From assembly GCA_905215935.1 (NCBI GenBank), contig CAJMRY010000001.1, forward strand, positions 310,001-374,000: 64,000 bases of DNA. The letters run 5' to 3'. The notes beneath the pieces are model-generated. The model saw only the letters and a program-made list of their open reading frames with translations, was not told the origin of the DNA and made no database searches. This DNA is from an uncultured bacterium. Lineage in GTDB: Bacteria; Bacillota; Clostridia; TANB77; CAG-508. Shown piece after piece: positions 48,756-58,581 of the stretch (the stretch's first letter is position 1; each line of letters opens with the position of its first letter). A program made the position numbers and the translations under genes.

Positions 48756-49704
48756 TTAATTAAACCAACTTTTATTTTTACTTTCCTTGTTTATTTTATT
48801 TATTTTAATATAAATAAATAAAATTACTATACATACTAATGCTATTATTATTAATATAATAAATTTCTCATGTTCTCCTGTTTTTGGTAATTTTTCTTTT
48901 GAAGTATAATTTGAATCATTTTTTATTGTATTTTCTTTTGAATTTTCCTCTGTAGTTGTACAATTTTTGCTTGGTTCTGACTTTTCATTATTGTTTGAAG
49001 CATTTATACTGCCTTGGCTATCTGAATCATTTTCTGTACTTCCTGCACTCCCTTGATTATTTGAACTGCTTCCCGTACTTACTGTGCTTCCCTGATTATT
49101 TGAACTACTTCCTGTGCTCCCTTGATTATTTGAGCCTTCTCCTGCACTTCCTGTGCTTCCTTGGTTATTTGAACCTTCTCCTGCACCTTCTTGGGGCTCT
49201 TGTACATCTGTTTCAGGTTTTTTATTAGTTTCTTCTTTTATTGTAATATTTTTACTCGCATCTTTAATTTTTAACATTTCTCCATCAGATACTTGAATAT
49301 CTTTTAATTTAAGTACAGTATTAGTTTTACTAGATTCCTTAACCTTGAATGTAATACTAAAAACTGTTTCATTACTTTTTCCAAGTCCACTTCTTGTAAT
49401 TGCTATTATTCCATTTTCAGAATTATAAGAAGCTCCATCTGTTGGAGTTTCCCAGCCATTTTTTCCTTCTATCTTTTTTAATTCTAAAATATCCTTTTCA
49501 TATTCTAATGTTGCACCTAATGAAATAATTCCGCTTTTGTGTTTTTAAATCAGAAATTTTTATATCTACTGTAAATTCTTCATTTTTACTAAATTCCGTT
49601 TCTTTTGTGTGTATATTCACATCACAAGTAGATGATGCATATACATTTGTTATGTTACAAATTATTAATAGTATTATAACAATTAAACTTACTATTTTCT
49701 TCAT
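48756..49704 (-). CDS. Cell-wall-anchored cohesin protein (LPXTG), CGG +1 recoded
   Basis: Start ATG 49704 follows ggggagag. A signal peptide (KKIVSLIVIILLIICNITNVYAS) leads to a cohesin-like beta domain (residues about 28-165: EEFTVDIKISDL, SLGATLEYEKDILELKKIEG). Codon 58 is CGG (plus CCG 49531-49533, CAA AAG CGGA ATT); reading Gly gives KTQKGIISLGATLEY. A linker of Gly-Ser-Asn-Gln repeats follows (about 190-250), then the sorting signal LPKTGEHE, a hydrophobic helix and basic tail. About 315 residues. It is a one-cohesin scaffold for the dockerin protein encoded 101 bases downstream, linked to the wall by sortase. Confidence 0.85.
49020..49190 (-). repeat. Tandem Ser/Gly/Asn linker repeats
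   Basis: Coding repeats of the GSSSNNQGST and GEGSNNQGST types make the linker of the cohesin protein. Unit length is about 30 bases with drift; copy number could vary between strains. Confidence 0.75.
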
Positions 49705-49832
49705 ACATCTCTCCCCTTTAATTATTATAAATAATGGAATTTTTTCCAATATTATCTATATTATATCATTTTATACTTATTATGTAAATACTTTTTTATA
49801 TTTTGACAAGAGTACATGTAGGTTAGTCAAAC

Positions 49833-50936
49833 ATATGTCACACTTTTTTGAAATTTATATACTTTGAGTACCTTATATTATTATTAACGATTCTTCTTGA
49901 CTTTTATACTTTTTTTAGAACTCGTTGGGGCTCAACCATCCTAATGGCCTCATTGGAAAATTATTATATTCTTTTCTCCAATCTTTTCCTCGATTTCTTA
50001 AATCTTCTAAACTGTAAAATACTTTTTTATAATAAAACCTTTCTTGGTCTTTTCTGTGGCTTCTTTCTACTTTCCCATTTTCTTTTGGTGTATATGGTTT
50101 TATTTGTCTATATTTTATCCCTAATTTCTCTAATGTTGTTTCAAACATTGTCTTTTTATTTCTATTTGATTTGTTCCAACTTAATCGATTTGTAAATTCA
50201 AATCCATTATCTGTTTGTATTGTTTCTATTTTAAACGGATAATACTTTACTACTCTTTTTACAAATTCACTAGACATATATGTACTATGCTCATTTGTAA
50301 ACCATGTATATCTTATTCTTGTATATTCATCTACAGCCGTATATTGATAAAATTTTTCTCCTTTTTCTTGAAGCTCTTTTGTTAAACATCCTGTTGGTAC
50401 ATATTTCACATCTATTTGTACTTTTTCTCCTGGATATGTTACTCGTATTATTTCTATATTTTCTTGCTCTTTTGCTTTTCTTGGTGCTTTTTCATATATT
50501 CCTAATCTTTGTAATACATGGTATAATCCTTGCACTGTCCTTGTATATCCTGATTCTCTTAATTTTACCCATAACACTACCAAGCCTGTTTCTTTGTTAT
50601 TTCTTTTATAATCCTTTATTAATTTTATTTCTTTCTCTGTATGTTCATTTGGATGATGATTCGGACGTCTTGATTTATCTCTTAAACTTTCTATACTTCC
50701 ATCATATCTTTCTCTCCATCTATATATTGTTTTCGGCCATTCATTATATTTTATTGCTGCATTTTTTACTCCATATTTATAAGAAAATTTTATTACAGAC
50801 TGTTTATATTTCATTTTTTGTGTTATACTTTTACTCATAAGAGAGCACCTCCGATATGTTTATTTTTGGTCATTTAAACAATATCATTTTTGGTACTCTC
50901 TTTCAATATTTTATTTTCAATTTACTTGTGACATAT
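49833..50936 (-). mobile_element. IS481-like insertion sequence
   Basis: Inverted ends ATATGTCACA (49833-49842) and TGTGACATAT (50927-50936) enclose one transposase gene. Total length about 1.1 kb. Inside the right end there are repeated tttttggt-a/c blocks (50861-50900), probably transposase-binding sites. It sits between the cohesin gene and the M15 peptidase/sortase genes. The exact edge and any target duplication cannot be settled because the ends are AT-rich. Confidence 0.75.
49915..50838 (-). CDS. IS481-family DDE transposase
   Basis: The 307-residue protein has an N-terminal helix-turn-helix (VKNAAIKYNEWPKTIYRWRERYDG), then the rve integrase core: Asp in VQIDVKYVP, Asp in IQTDNGFEF and Glu in TPKENGKVERSHR, the complete DDE triad. 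Start ATG 50838 after ggaggtg. It appears intact and full length, so the element may be active. No in-frame CGG is present. Confidence 0.88.
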   Translation of the reverse strand: MSKSITQKMKYKQSVIKFSYKYGVKNAAIKYNEWPKTIYRWRERYDGSIESLRDKSRRPNHHPNEHTEKEIKLIKDYKRNNKETGLVVLWVKLRESGYTRTVQGLYHVLQRLGIYEKAPRKAKEQENIEIIRVTYPGEKVQIDVKYVPTGCLTKELQEKGEKFYQYTAVDEYTRIRYTWFTNEHSTYMSSEFVKRVVKYYPFKIETIQTDNGFEFTNRLSWNKSNRNKKTMFETTLEKLGIKYRQIKPYTPKENGKVERSHRKDQERFYYKKVFYSLEDLRNRGKDWRKEYNNFPMRPLGWLSPNEF

Positions 50937-50986
50937 CTATTTTAAACCTATATTCTATATTTTTCAGAAATAAATATTGACATGAA

Positions 50987-51038
50987 GGTTACTATTCAGC
51001 ATTATTTTCCAAATTGCATATAAAATAAGTCCATAACC
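50987..51038 (+). repeat. Dispersed intergenic repeat, copy 2
   Basis: Aligns with 19552-19602. It lies inside a larger inverted pair, ttgacatgaa (50977-50986) and ttcatgtcaa (51071-51080), giving a miniature-element look of about 104 bases just outside the IS. Confidence 0.5.
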
Positions 51039-51103
51039 GGTGTATTTGTATATAAAAAAATTAAATATCTTTCATGTCAAAAGTATATTTCAAAATATTT
51101 TTC

Positions 51104-51788
51104 CTAATCTATTGTTGTACTTGTTCTTCCTGTTCCTACTACATCTTCTTGTAATGACCTCCAAGTATTACATCCAATAAAACCATCTGCTTTTAGTCCT
51201 CTACTCCTTTGATAATTAATTACTCCTTCTCTAGTTCTGCTTCCAAACACTCCGGTCTAATCCCCCTGTTCTATATCCAAGTGTATTTAAATCATCTTGT
51301 GCAATTAGCACATAGGCTCCTTTTGAACCTTGTGAGATTTGAGGATATCCCGCAAGACCTTGACATGCTGGAGTTCCCCTTCTTCTATCAAAATGTACCC
51401 AAGTTGGTGTTAAATATGCTGGTTCAACATAGCTCCATACTCCAGAATTTATTGCACTATTTCTTAAAGCATTTCTTTGGCTGTTAGTTAATTTCTGCCC
51501 CACATCAAAAGCTACCCCTGCATAATGTTGGCTCTGCGAACCATGACCACCTTCCCATGGTCTTTTGAAAGCAAATCCAACTGGAATCTGCCTACCATAT
51601 ATATATCTTTGACTATTCCAGCTTTGCATCGCTCTTTTCTCAGTCCATAAAGTAGGGCTATTACTTGATCCTCTAAATTCATTTACTGTTAATGTTCTAT
51701 TTGTAACATATGGCATTGCCTCTTGCTCTCCTCTATAGTATGTTTCCATACGATTTGTATCATTATTATATACAATAATTTTTGCCAT
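51104..51788 (-). CDS. M15-like D,D-carboxypeptidase with peptidoglycan-binding domain, CGG +1 recoded
   Basis: The N-terminal part fits the M15 (VanY-like) metallopeptidase fold: SQHYAGVAFDVG supplies the His and Asp zinc ligands and PTWVHFD the third His. A PG_binding_1 domain follows (KGAYVLIAQDDLNTLGY...). Codon 179 is CGG (plus CCG 51252-51254, TTA GAC CGGA GTG); reading Gly gives GLDGVFGSRTREGVINYQRSRGL, the standard second half of that domain (DGxFG), ending at 51104. About 227 residues. There is no signal peptide. Such proteins act on peptide stems of cell wall or spore cortex. Confidence 0.85.
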
Positions 51789-51862
51789 AAAAAAACCTCC
51801 ATATTATATTTTTATAAATATAATATGAAGATTCATATATTTTGTGAATTAAATAAATTTAA

Positions 51863-52564
51863 CTATACTTGTCTTGCTTTTACAACTAATCTTTGTTTTC
51901 CGTAATTTGTACATGTAATTAATGTAACTTCTTTATTTCCATTTGTTAATTGACTAGTACATGATACATCTTCTGGTTCTACTACATATTTATTATAAAC
52001 AGTATATTTTATTGTCTTTCCTGAATTATCTGTTAATTCCACTATATCACCATTTTTTATTGATGATAACTTTCCAAACATTTTTTTATTTTTATAATTA
52101 TGTCCTACTATACAATAATTTCCTACTTCATTTGGAGATGGCCCCCAAAATTTATTTAATGAAATTTTTAATAACTCTTCTGATGTATCTGATAATATAG
52201 GATAATTTATTCCAAGTGATGGTATATTTAAAACTGCTTCTGTTGTATAGGATTGTCCATCTTGAGTTACATGTGTAGTTTCATTATTCTCTTCTATTAT
52301 TACCTCTTGCTCTTGTGCATCAGCTTCTAATGAAACTCTTAAGAGATTATCATCTTCATTTACTGTAGTATCATCAACTCTTCCTGCTAATAACTCTTTA
52401 GATAATTCTTCACTTTTATTTCTATCATATTCTGCATATATATAATAAGATGATAACATAAATACACATATAATAGATATTAAAAAGGCAAGTTGATATA
52501 TTTTCTTTTTCTTTTTTAATTCTGGTGTTACATATAATTTTTCCGTTATAAGAATTTGATTCAT
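51863..52564 (-). CDS. Sortase
   Basis: A bitopic sortase of about 233 residues: cytoplasmic N-terminus with a Lys run, one membrane helix (IYQLAFLISIICVFMLSSYYIY), an acidic linker, and the sortase barrel with LNIPSLGINYPIL, the catalytic His in CIVGHNY, the catalytic Cys in TLITCTNYG and Arg in KQRLVVKAR. It is the likely anchor enzyme for the LPKTG cohesin protein 2.2 kb away. Start ATG 52564 lies after ggaggaa. A precise sortase class is not assigned. Confidence 0.87.
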   Translation of the reverse strand: MNQILITEKLYVTPELKKKKKIYQLAFLISIICVFMLSSYYIYAEYDRNKSEELSKELLAGRVDDTTVNEDDNLLRVSLEADAQEQEVIIEENNETTHVTQDGQSYTTEAVLNIPSLGINYPILSDTSEELLKISLNKFWGPSPNEVGNYCIVGHNYKNKKMFGKLSSIKNGDIVELTDNSGKTIKYTVYNKYVVEPEDVSCTSQLTNGNKEVTLITCTNYGKQRLVVKARQV

Positions 52565-52660
52565 ATTTTCCTCCATCATTTTTATATACTACTAATTATA
52601 TTATAACATTTACTAATATTTTTTTAAATAGTTTTTAAAATTTTATTTTATGTTTTATTA

Positions 52661-53540
52661 TTAGTTATTGTTTTTTATATCTTCAATATAATTTGATAAT
52701 TTTTCAAAATCTTGAATTGTCAATGCTTCTCCCCTTACATTCTCAGTTAATCCTACTTCTTGCAATATTGTTTTTGCAAGTTCCTTATTATCAATTATCT
52801 TAGAATTTACAAGTGCATTTACCAAAGTTTTCCTTCTTTGCATAAAACTATATTTTATAATATCAAAAAATAAAGTTTCATTCTTTAAATTTACTACTGG
52901 CTCTTTTCTAATTCTTAGTCTAATAACTTCAGAGTCAACATTAGGTTCTGGAATAAACATACTCCTATCGACAATTCTGATACTTTCAGCCTCTGAATAA
53001 TAATTAACTCCATACGTAATTGCTCCAGAAAGTTTACTGCCTGGTACAGAAACAATCCTATCTGCAACTTCTTTTTGTATCATTACAGTTATGGTTTGTA
53101 TGTCTAATTTATCTTCTAATAATTTCATCATTATTGCAGTGGTAATATAGTATGGTAAATTAGCAACTATTTTTACATTCTTTATTTCGCTAAATTTACT
53201 TTTTTCTTCCCCGAATTAATTTATTTAAATTTACCTTTAATACATCTTCATTTATTACTTCGAAGTTATCATAAATAAAAAATCTATCATTTAGAACTTT
53301 TAACATTCTTGTATCTAATTCTATAGCTATAACTTTAAAAGCTTTTTCTAATAATTCCTTTGTTAAAGTTCCAAGTCCTGGACCTATTTCTATAATTAAA
53401 TCATCTTTAGTTACTAGAGATGCATCTACAATGTCTTTTACTGCTTCATCATCTACCAAAAAGTTTTGTCCTAGACTCTTATTTGCAGTAATATTATATT
53501 TTTTCATAAGAAACTTAGTTTCATCATATATATTATTCAT
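52661..53540 (-). CDS. rsmA: 16S rRNA dimethyladenosine transferase KsgA/RsmA, CGG +1 recoded
   Basis: RsmA dimethylates A1518 and A1519 of 16S rRNA. The first part has NKSLGQNFLVDDEAV, the SAM motif IEIGPGLGTLT and IAIELDTRM. Codon 110 is CGG (plus CCG 53211-53213, TTA ATT CGGG GAA). Reading CGGG as Gly leads to VKIVANLPYYITTAIM, the catalytic NLPY motif, and the C-terminal domain with RRKTLVNALV. About 292 residues, the usual length. Read conventionally the protein stops four codons after the site, before the active site. Confidence 0.95.
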
Positions 53541-53688
53541 TTATTTCACCTTACCTAATTTCAATATATATATTATATGTTAACTTTTGTTTTTTTACAA
53601 GTATTAATACTTTTTAAGTTTTAATATTGATTTTTATTATTAATTCATATAAAATATCACTATCAAAAGAAAAAAGTTGGTGAATTAT

Positions 53689-55921
53689 TTGAATACAAAA
53701 AATGTAGATAATAAAAGTAAGAAGAATAAAGATAATATATCTAAAAGATATAGATATTTTTTAATGATTGTTCTTGTATTGTTTTGTATATTAATTATAA
53801 GAATTGGATACCTACAATTTATAAAATCATCATATTTAAAGGAAATGTCATATCAGCAACTAATAACAAATAGAGTTATTAGCACCAAAAGAGGAACTAT
53901 TTACGATTGTTCTGGCAAACCTTTAGCACTAAGCGCCAGAGTAGATACTGTATCCATTAATCCTAGTAAAATAAAAGTTAATGATGATGATGAGAAAACA
54001 ACGGCGTTAAAAGAAAAAGTAGCTAAAGGATTATCAGATATTTTTGAATTAAATTATGAAGAAGTATTAGGAAAAGTAAATAGTAAATCTTCAGTAGAAA
54101 CTATTATAAAAAAAGTAGAGGAAAATAAAATAACCGAATTAAAAAACTGGATGAAAGAAAATGATATTTCTAGTGGTATTAATATAGATTCCGATACTAA
54201 AAGATATTACCCTTATGACAATTTAGCTTCTAACTTAATTGGTTTTTGTGGAAATGACAATCAAGGCTTAGAAGGATTAGAATATTATTGGGATAGTGTA
54301 CTAACTGGTACTCCTGGAAAAATACTAACAACAAAAGATGCTTCACAATCTATTATTCCTGATAAAAACGAACAATATATTGCTGCAGAAAACGGAAGTA
54401 ATCTAACTCTTACTATAGATTTAAATATACAATTAATAGCTGAAAAATATTTAAAGCAAGCTGTTATAGAAAATGATTGTAAACGTGGTGGAAATATTAT
54501 AATTATGGATCCTACTAATGGAGATATATTGGCAATGGCTACATATCCAGACTATAATCTAAATACACCATTTTCTCCAAATAATGCTTTGAAGACTACA
54601 TGGGATTCGCTTTCTTCTTCTGCACAAAGTAACGAGTTACAAAAAATGTGGAGAAATAAAGCTGTATCTGATGCATATGAACCTGGATCTACTTTCAAAG
54701 TTATAACTGCATCTGCTTCATTAGAAGAAGGAATTGTAGAAACTGATACAGCAAATGACTTTTCTTGTTCTGGATACGAAACAGTATCTGGACAAAAAAT
54801 TCACTGTACAAGCTCTAGTCATGGAAGCCAGACATTAAGACAAGCAATTAAAAATTCATGTAACCCTGCTCTTATACAATTAGGAAAAAGATTAGGTGCA
54901 AGTAGCTTATATAAATACATGGACGCATTTCGGATTATTTAATAAAACTAATATAGAAACTTCTGGTGAAGTTACAGGCATATATTTTAGTAATGTTGGA
55001 CCAGTTGAACTTGCAACAGCTTCTTTTGGTCAAAGATTTACAGTTACTCCAATTCAAATGATAACAGCAATATCTGCTGTTGCAAATGATGGAGTATTAA
55101 TGAAACCTCGAATTGTAAAACAAATAGAAAACCCAGATACAAATACAATAACTACTATAGATCCAATTAGTGTAAGACAAGTTATCTCCAAAGAAACTGC
55201 TAAAAAAATGACAAACATTATGGAATCTGTTGTTACAGATGGTGGTGGAAAATTTGGTCAAGTAAAAGGTTATTCTATTGGTGGAAAAACAGGTACTTCT
55301 GAACCATCTCCTGGAAAAGAAAGTGATGGATATGTTGCATCATTTGTTGCTATTGCTCCTGTTGAAAACACAAAAGTAGTAGCTTTATTAACACTTTATA
55401 ATCCTCAAGGTTCTGACTACTATGGAGGTAAAATTGCTGCCCCAGTGGTATCTCAAATATTATCTGAAGTATTGCCATATTTAGGTATCCCATCAAATGG
55501 TACTGAACAAGAACAAAACAATTCCGATAATAAAAATATAACATTACCTGATGTAAGAAATAAAACTGTTTCTGAAGCAAAAAAGATATTAGAAAATTTA
55601 GGTTTAAAATGCGATATTTCAGAAAGTACAGATTCGCTTGTATCTGAGCAAATGCCTAAACCAGGTACACCTTTATACTCTGGATCTATTGTAAAATTAT
55701 ACAGTAAAGGTAATGAAGCTAGAGTATCCTCTACTGTTCCAGATTTAAAAGGTATGTCTCTTTCACAAGCAACTAATGCATTAAAATCAAAAAACTTAAA
55801 TATAAAATCAACAGGTACTGGAAAAGTAATCTCTCAGGATCCTATAGCAGGAAAATCTGTAGAAGAAGGAACTGTAATTAATGTAACTCTTCAAGAGGAT
55901 ATAAGTGGTTCTGCTCATTAA
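53689..55921 (+). CDS. Class B penicillin-binding protein with PASTA domains (SpoVD/PBP2x-like), CGG +1 recoded
   Basis: A bitopic transpeptidase of about 743 residues: basic tail, membrane helix (YFLMIVLVLFCILIIRIGYL), dimerisation domain with TKRGTIYDCSGKPLA, catalytic STFK in YEPGSTFKVITA, SCNP as the SxN motif and KTGTS in GGKTGTSEPSPG, then two PASTA domains (about 590-735). Codon 415 is CGG (54931-54933, GCA TTT CGGA TTA); reading Gly gives MDAFGLFNKTNIETSGE. The conventional reading stops before KTGTS. TTG 53689 after ggtga is the likely start; TTG 53677 or GTG 53680 are alternatives. It is a second class B PBP besides the ftsI gene at the window's left edge. Confidence 0.92.
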
Positions 55922-55990
55922 TATATAAAAATTCTTTTATTAAAAGAACTATACAGATTATTTTACATAGTATTATATAATGCAAATAAG

Positions 55991-56039
55991 AAAAGATTCA
56001 AATTATCAAATCTATATATTTTGATAATTTGAATCTTTT
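55991..56039 (+). terminator. Perfect 20-bp terminator after the PASTA PBP
   Basis: Arms aaaagattcaaattatcaaa and tttgataatttgaatctttt, followed by a T run; convergent with the next gene. Confidence 0.9.
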
Positions 56040-56066
56040 TTATGTATTAATTAGTTCACTATGCCT

Positions 56067-56567
56067 TTAAATAGTTTTCATCATTTCAGGTATAAAGTCA
56101 CTAACTATTTGTTGTTTACTATGATCTTGTAAAATACTCATATTGGTTGTATAATCGGCTAATAAGAAATCTACTCTTACCTGTCTATCTTGTATTTGAG
56201 CTAATATTCTATTTTGTTCATCAGTATTACTTGGAGAATATTGTAGTGTAGTTTCACATAAAGTTTCAATTTTACTTTTTATTCTCCTCTTTATTACATT
56301 ATCTAATGCCTGCTCATAACCTACCTTATTTGGTCTTTTTGTCTTAGAATTAACAACCCTCCTATTTTCTTCGATAATACCCATATTATGATTAAAGTCT
56401 TCAAAGATATTTCTAATTCCATTTCTTCTATCTCTTATTTGTGATAAGTATTCTTTTACTTCTGCTTGATTTTCTAAGTACTGCATTACTTCGTCTATTG
56501 CTGTCATAATTGTTTTATCAACTGATTTCGAATTGCCATGATATAATCTTTCTCTAAAATTTTTCAT
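56067..56567 (-). CDS. Hypothetical protein, helical
   Basis: A 166-residue, mostly helical and highly charged protein (MKNFRERLYHGNSKSVDKTI at the start). No signal peptide, membrane helix or motif that I recognise. ATG 56567 has an aaaggaga RBS. It stands between a terminator on each side, so it is its own unit. Arg codons are AGA or CGT-type; no CGG. Confidence 0.6.
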   Translation of the reverse strand: MKNFRERLYHGNSKSVDKTIMTAIDEVMQYLENQAEVKEYLSQIRDRRNGIRNIFEDFNHNMGIIEENRRVVNSKTKRPNKVGYEQALDNVIKRRIKSKIETLCETTLQYSPSNTDEQNRILAQIQDRQVRVDFLLADYTTNMSILQDHSKQQIVSDFIPEMMKTI

Positions 56568-56664
56568 AATTAATCTCCTTTATATAAATATATTCATACT
56601 TTATCATAGTAATTATAAAAAATTTGTAAATTTATGGTATAAATAAAAATTTATATATAAAAAA

Positions 56665-56692
56665 CAGAAAAGTTATATAAATAACTTTTCTG
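56665..56692 (-). terminator. Terminator between the two unknown genes
   Basis: Arms cagaaaagttat and ataacttttctg with a T-rich tail on the minus strand, 16 bases after the stop at 56709. Confidence 0.8.
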
Positions 56693-56708
56693 CCCCTCTG
56701 TTGGTTAA

Positions 56709-57119
56709 TCATAAAAAACTTCTAAATTTAATACCACCTAAGTTAACCATATCTTGTGTATTTCTCGCAAAAGCACCTAACGAACCAAATAAATTTAGCA
56801 TATCTTCTTCTAAATCATTATTAGTAGCTTCTGCCTTACAATATTCCTTTTGCTCAGCAATATCCTGCTCTTCTTTATTGAGTTCGCATTCTATTGTGAA
56901 TAATGAAAGAATCCTTCCTTGTTCTGCTGAACTAACTGGAGTGATAGTAAAACCTTCATCTTCAAAGTATTTTATAACCTCTCCATAAATATATCCTTCA
57001 TGCAGATACGACACATCGCCATTAGTTTTCTTAGCTTTCTCTAACCGTTGTTTAAGCATATCAAGAATAAATTCTCTTTGTTGTTTGAGTGTTTCGATTT
57101 TAAATTCTTTTGCCAACAT
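56709..57119 (-). CDS. Hypothetical protein carrying the only unshifted in-frame CGG
   Basis: A 136-residue protein (MLAKEFKIETLKQQREFILD at the start), start ATG 57119 behind gaggaggaat. Helical, acidic, no recognised domain; a segment SSAEQGRILSLFTIECEL is the most structured-looking. Codon 25 is CGG (plus CCG 57045-57047, CAA CGG TTA GAG) and the frame runs on without a shift; a +1 shift would hit TAG two codons later. This is the one exception to the CGG rule in the window and may mean the gene is foreign, poorly expressed or regulated by the codon. Confidence 0.65.
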   Translation of the reverse strand: MLAKEFKIETLKQQREFILDMLKQRLEKAKKTNGDVSYLHEGYIYGEVIKYFEDEGFTITPVSSAEQGRILSLFTIECELNKEEQDIAEQKEYCKAEATNNDLEEDMLNLFGSLGAFARNTQDMVNLGGIKFRSFL

Positions 57120-57338
57120 TTTTATTCCTCCTCGGAAACTCAATCCATTCGGTGGACTGTAATAGAGTAGGATTGAATGCATTTAACCTATTTAATGCTA
57201 TAATTCCTCTATTACATTTCAAATATAATTACGCTTTAAGTATACTATCATTTTACGTAAATATCAATACTTTTATACTATTACATATTTATATTTTTAA
57301 TATTTTTGATATTTACTATTAACTTACATATATCATAT

Positions 57339-57376
57339 AAATACTAAAATGAAATAATTGTATATTTTTAGTATTT
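57339..57376 (-). terminator. Terminator after the hydroxyacid dehydrogenase gene
   Basis: Arms aatactaaaa and ttttagtatt about 25 bases below the stop. Confidence 0.55.
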
Positions 57377-57400
57377 TAATTAATTAAAAAGTAATTTATA

Positions 57401-58390
57401 CTATTTAATCTCATTTTCACATTCGCCTTTGCTAAATATTTCTAAGATGTTCAAACATGTATCACTTGCAATTTTATTCAATGCTTCTGAAGTAAAGAAA
57501 GCTTGATGTGATGTTATTATTACATTTGGCATTGATATTAATAATGATAAGTTTTTATCTCTTTTGTAACTTCCTGATAAATCCCTTAAAAAGAACTCTT
57601 CTTCATTTTCGTAAACATCTAGTCCTACTCCACCTACTTTATTGTTAGACATAGCATCAATTAAATCATCTGTACAAATTAATTTTCCTCTACTAGAATT
57701 TATAATTATAACATGATTTTTCATCATTGATATAGTGTCTTTATTAATAATGTTTTGTGTCTGTTTAGTTAATGGACAATGAAGAGAAATTATGTCTGAT
57801 TTTTTACATAACTCTTCTAATGATACATATTCGAAACCTAACTCTTTAGAAGCCTGTTCATCTTTAAAAACATCATATGCAATTACATTAGTTCCAAAGC
57901 CCTTCATTATTTGAATAAAAACTTTCCCTATCTTTCCTGTTCCTATTACACCTACAGTTTTTCCATGTAAATCAAATCCAAGTAATCCGTCTAAAGAAAA
58001 ATTATATTTCTTAACACGTTGATAAGATTTATAAATTTTTCTGTTTATATTTAATAACAAAGCTGTAGCATGTTCAGCGACAGCATATGGTGAATATTTA
58101 GGAACTCTTACAACTTTTAAACTTCCTACATTATTTAAATCTACATTATTAAATCCTGCACATCTTAGAGCGATTAATTTCACTCCATATTCATTTAATT
58201 TATCTAAAACAGGTTTATCTGCTTTATCATTAACAAAAATACATACAACATCAAATCCTTTTGCTAAATTCACTGTCTCCATATTAAGCTTAGATTCAAA
58301 ATAAGTAATTGCATAATTATATTCTTTATTATATTTATTGAACAATTCTTTGTCATAATCTTTTGTATCAAAAAATGCTATTTTTATCAT
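57401..58390 (-). CDS. D-2-hydroxyacid dehydrogenase (D-lactate dehydrogenase-like)
   Basis: A 329-residue NAD-dependent enzyme. It shows the NAD-binding GVIGTGKIGKVFI, ALRCAGFNNVD for the substrate loop, the catalytic Arg region INSSRGKLICTDDLI, Glu in GLDVYENEEEFF and the catalytic His in ITSHQAFFT. The combination YENE-EFF and SHQAF is typical of fermentative D-lactate dehydrogenases (LdhA group), which reduce pyruvate to D-lactate. Start ATG 58390 after gaaggtaa. Monocistronic, between terminators. Confidence 0.9.
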   Translation of the reverse strand: MIKIAFFDTKDYDKELFNKYNKEYNYAITYFESKLNMETVNLAKGFDVVCIFVNDKADKPVLDKLNEYGVKLIALRCAGFNNVDLNNVGSLKVVRVPKYSPYAVAEHATALLLNINRKIYKSYQRVKKYNFSLDGLLGFDLHGKTVGVIGTGKIGKVFIQIMKGFGTNVIAYDVFKDEQASKELGFEYVSLEELCKKSDIISLHCPLTKQTQNIINKDTISMMKNHVIIINSSRGKLICTDDLIDAMSNNKVGGVGLDVYENEEEFFLRDLSGSYKRDKNLSLLISMPNVIITSHQAFFTSEALNKIASDTCLNILEIFSKGECENEIK

Positions 58391-58522
58391 AATATATTTA
58401 CCTTCTTTTTTTAATGAAATTATTGTTAATATGTAACTAATAATGTAAGTATACACATTATTTAATAATTATATGTTATTTTGTTATTTTTTTCAACATA
58501 TCTAAATAATAATATAATAAAA

Positions 58523-58562
58523 AATACTAAGATAGAAAAATATAATTTTCTATTTTAGTATT
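58523..58562 (-). terminator. Terminator after ftsH
   Basis: Arms aatactaagatagaaaa and ttttctattttagtatt, one mismatch, 20 bases below the ftsH stop. Confidence 0.75.
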
Positions 58563-58581
58563 TAATATGTTGCTTTATTTC

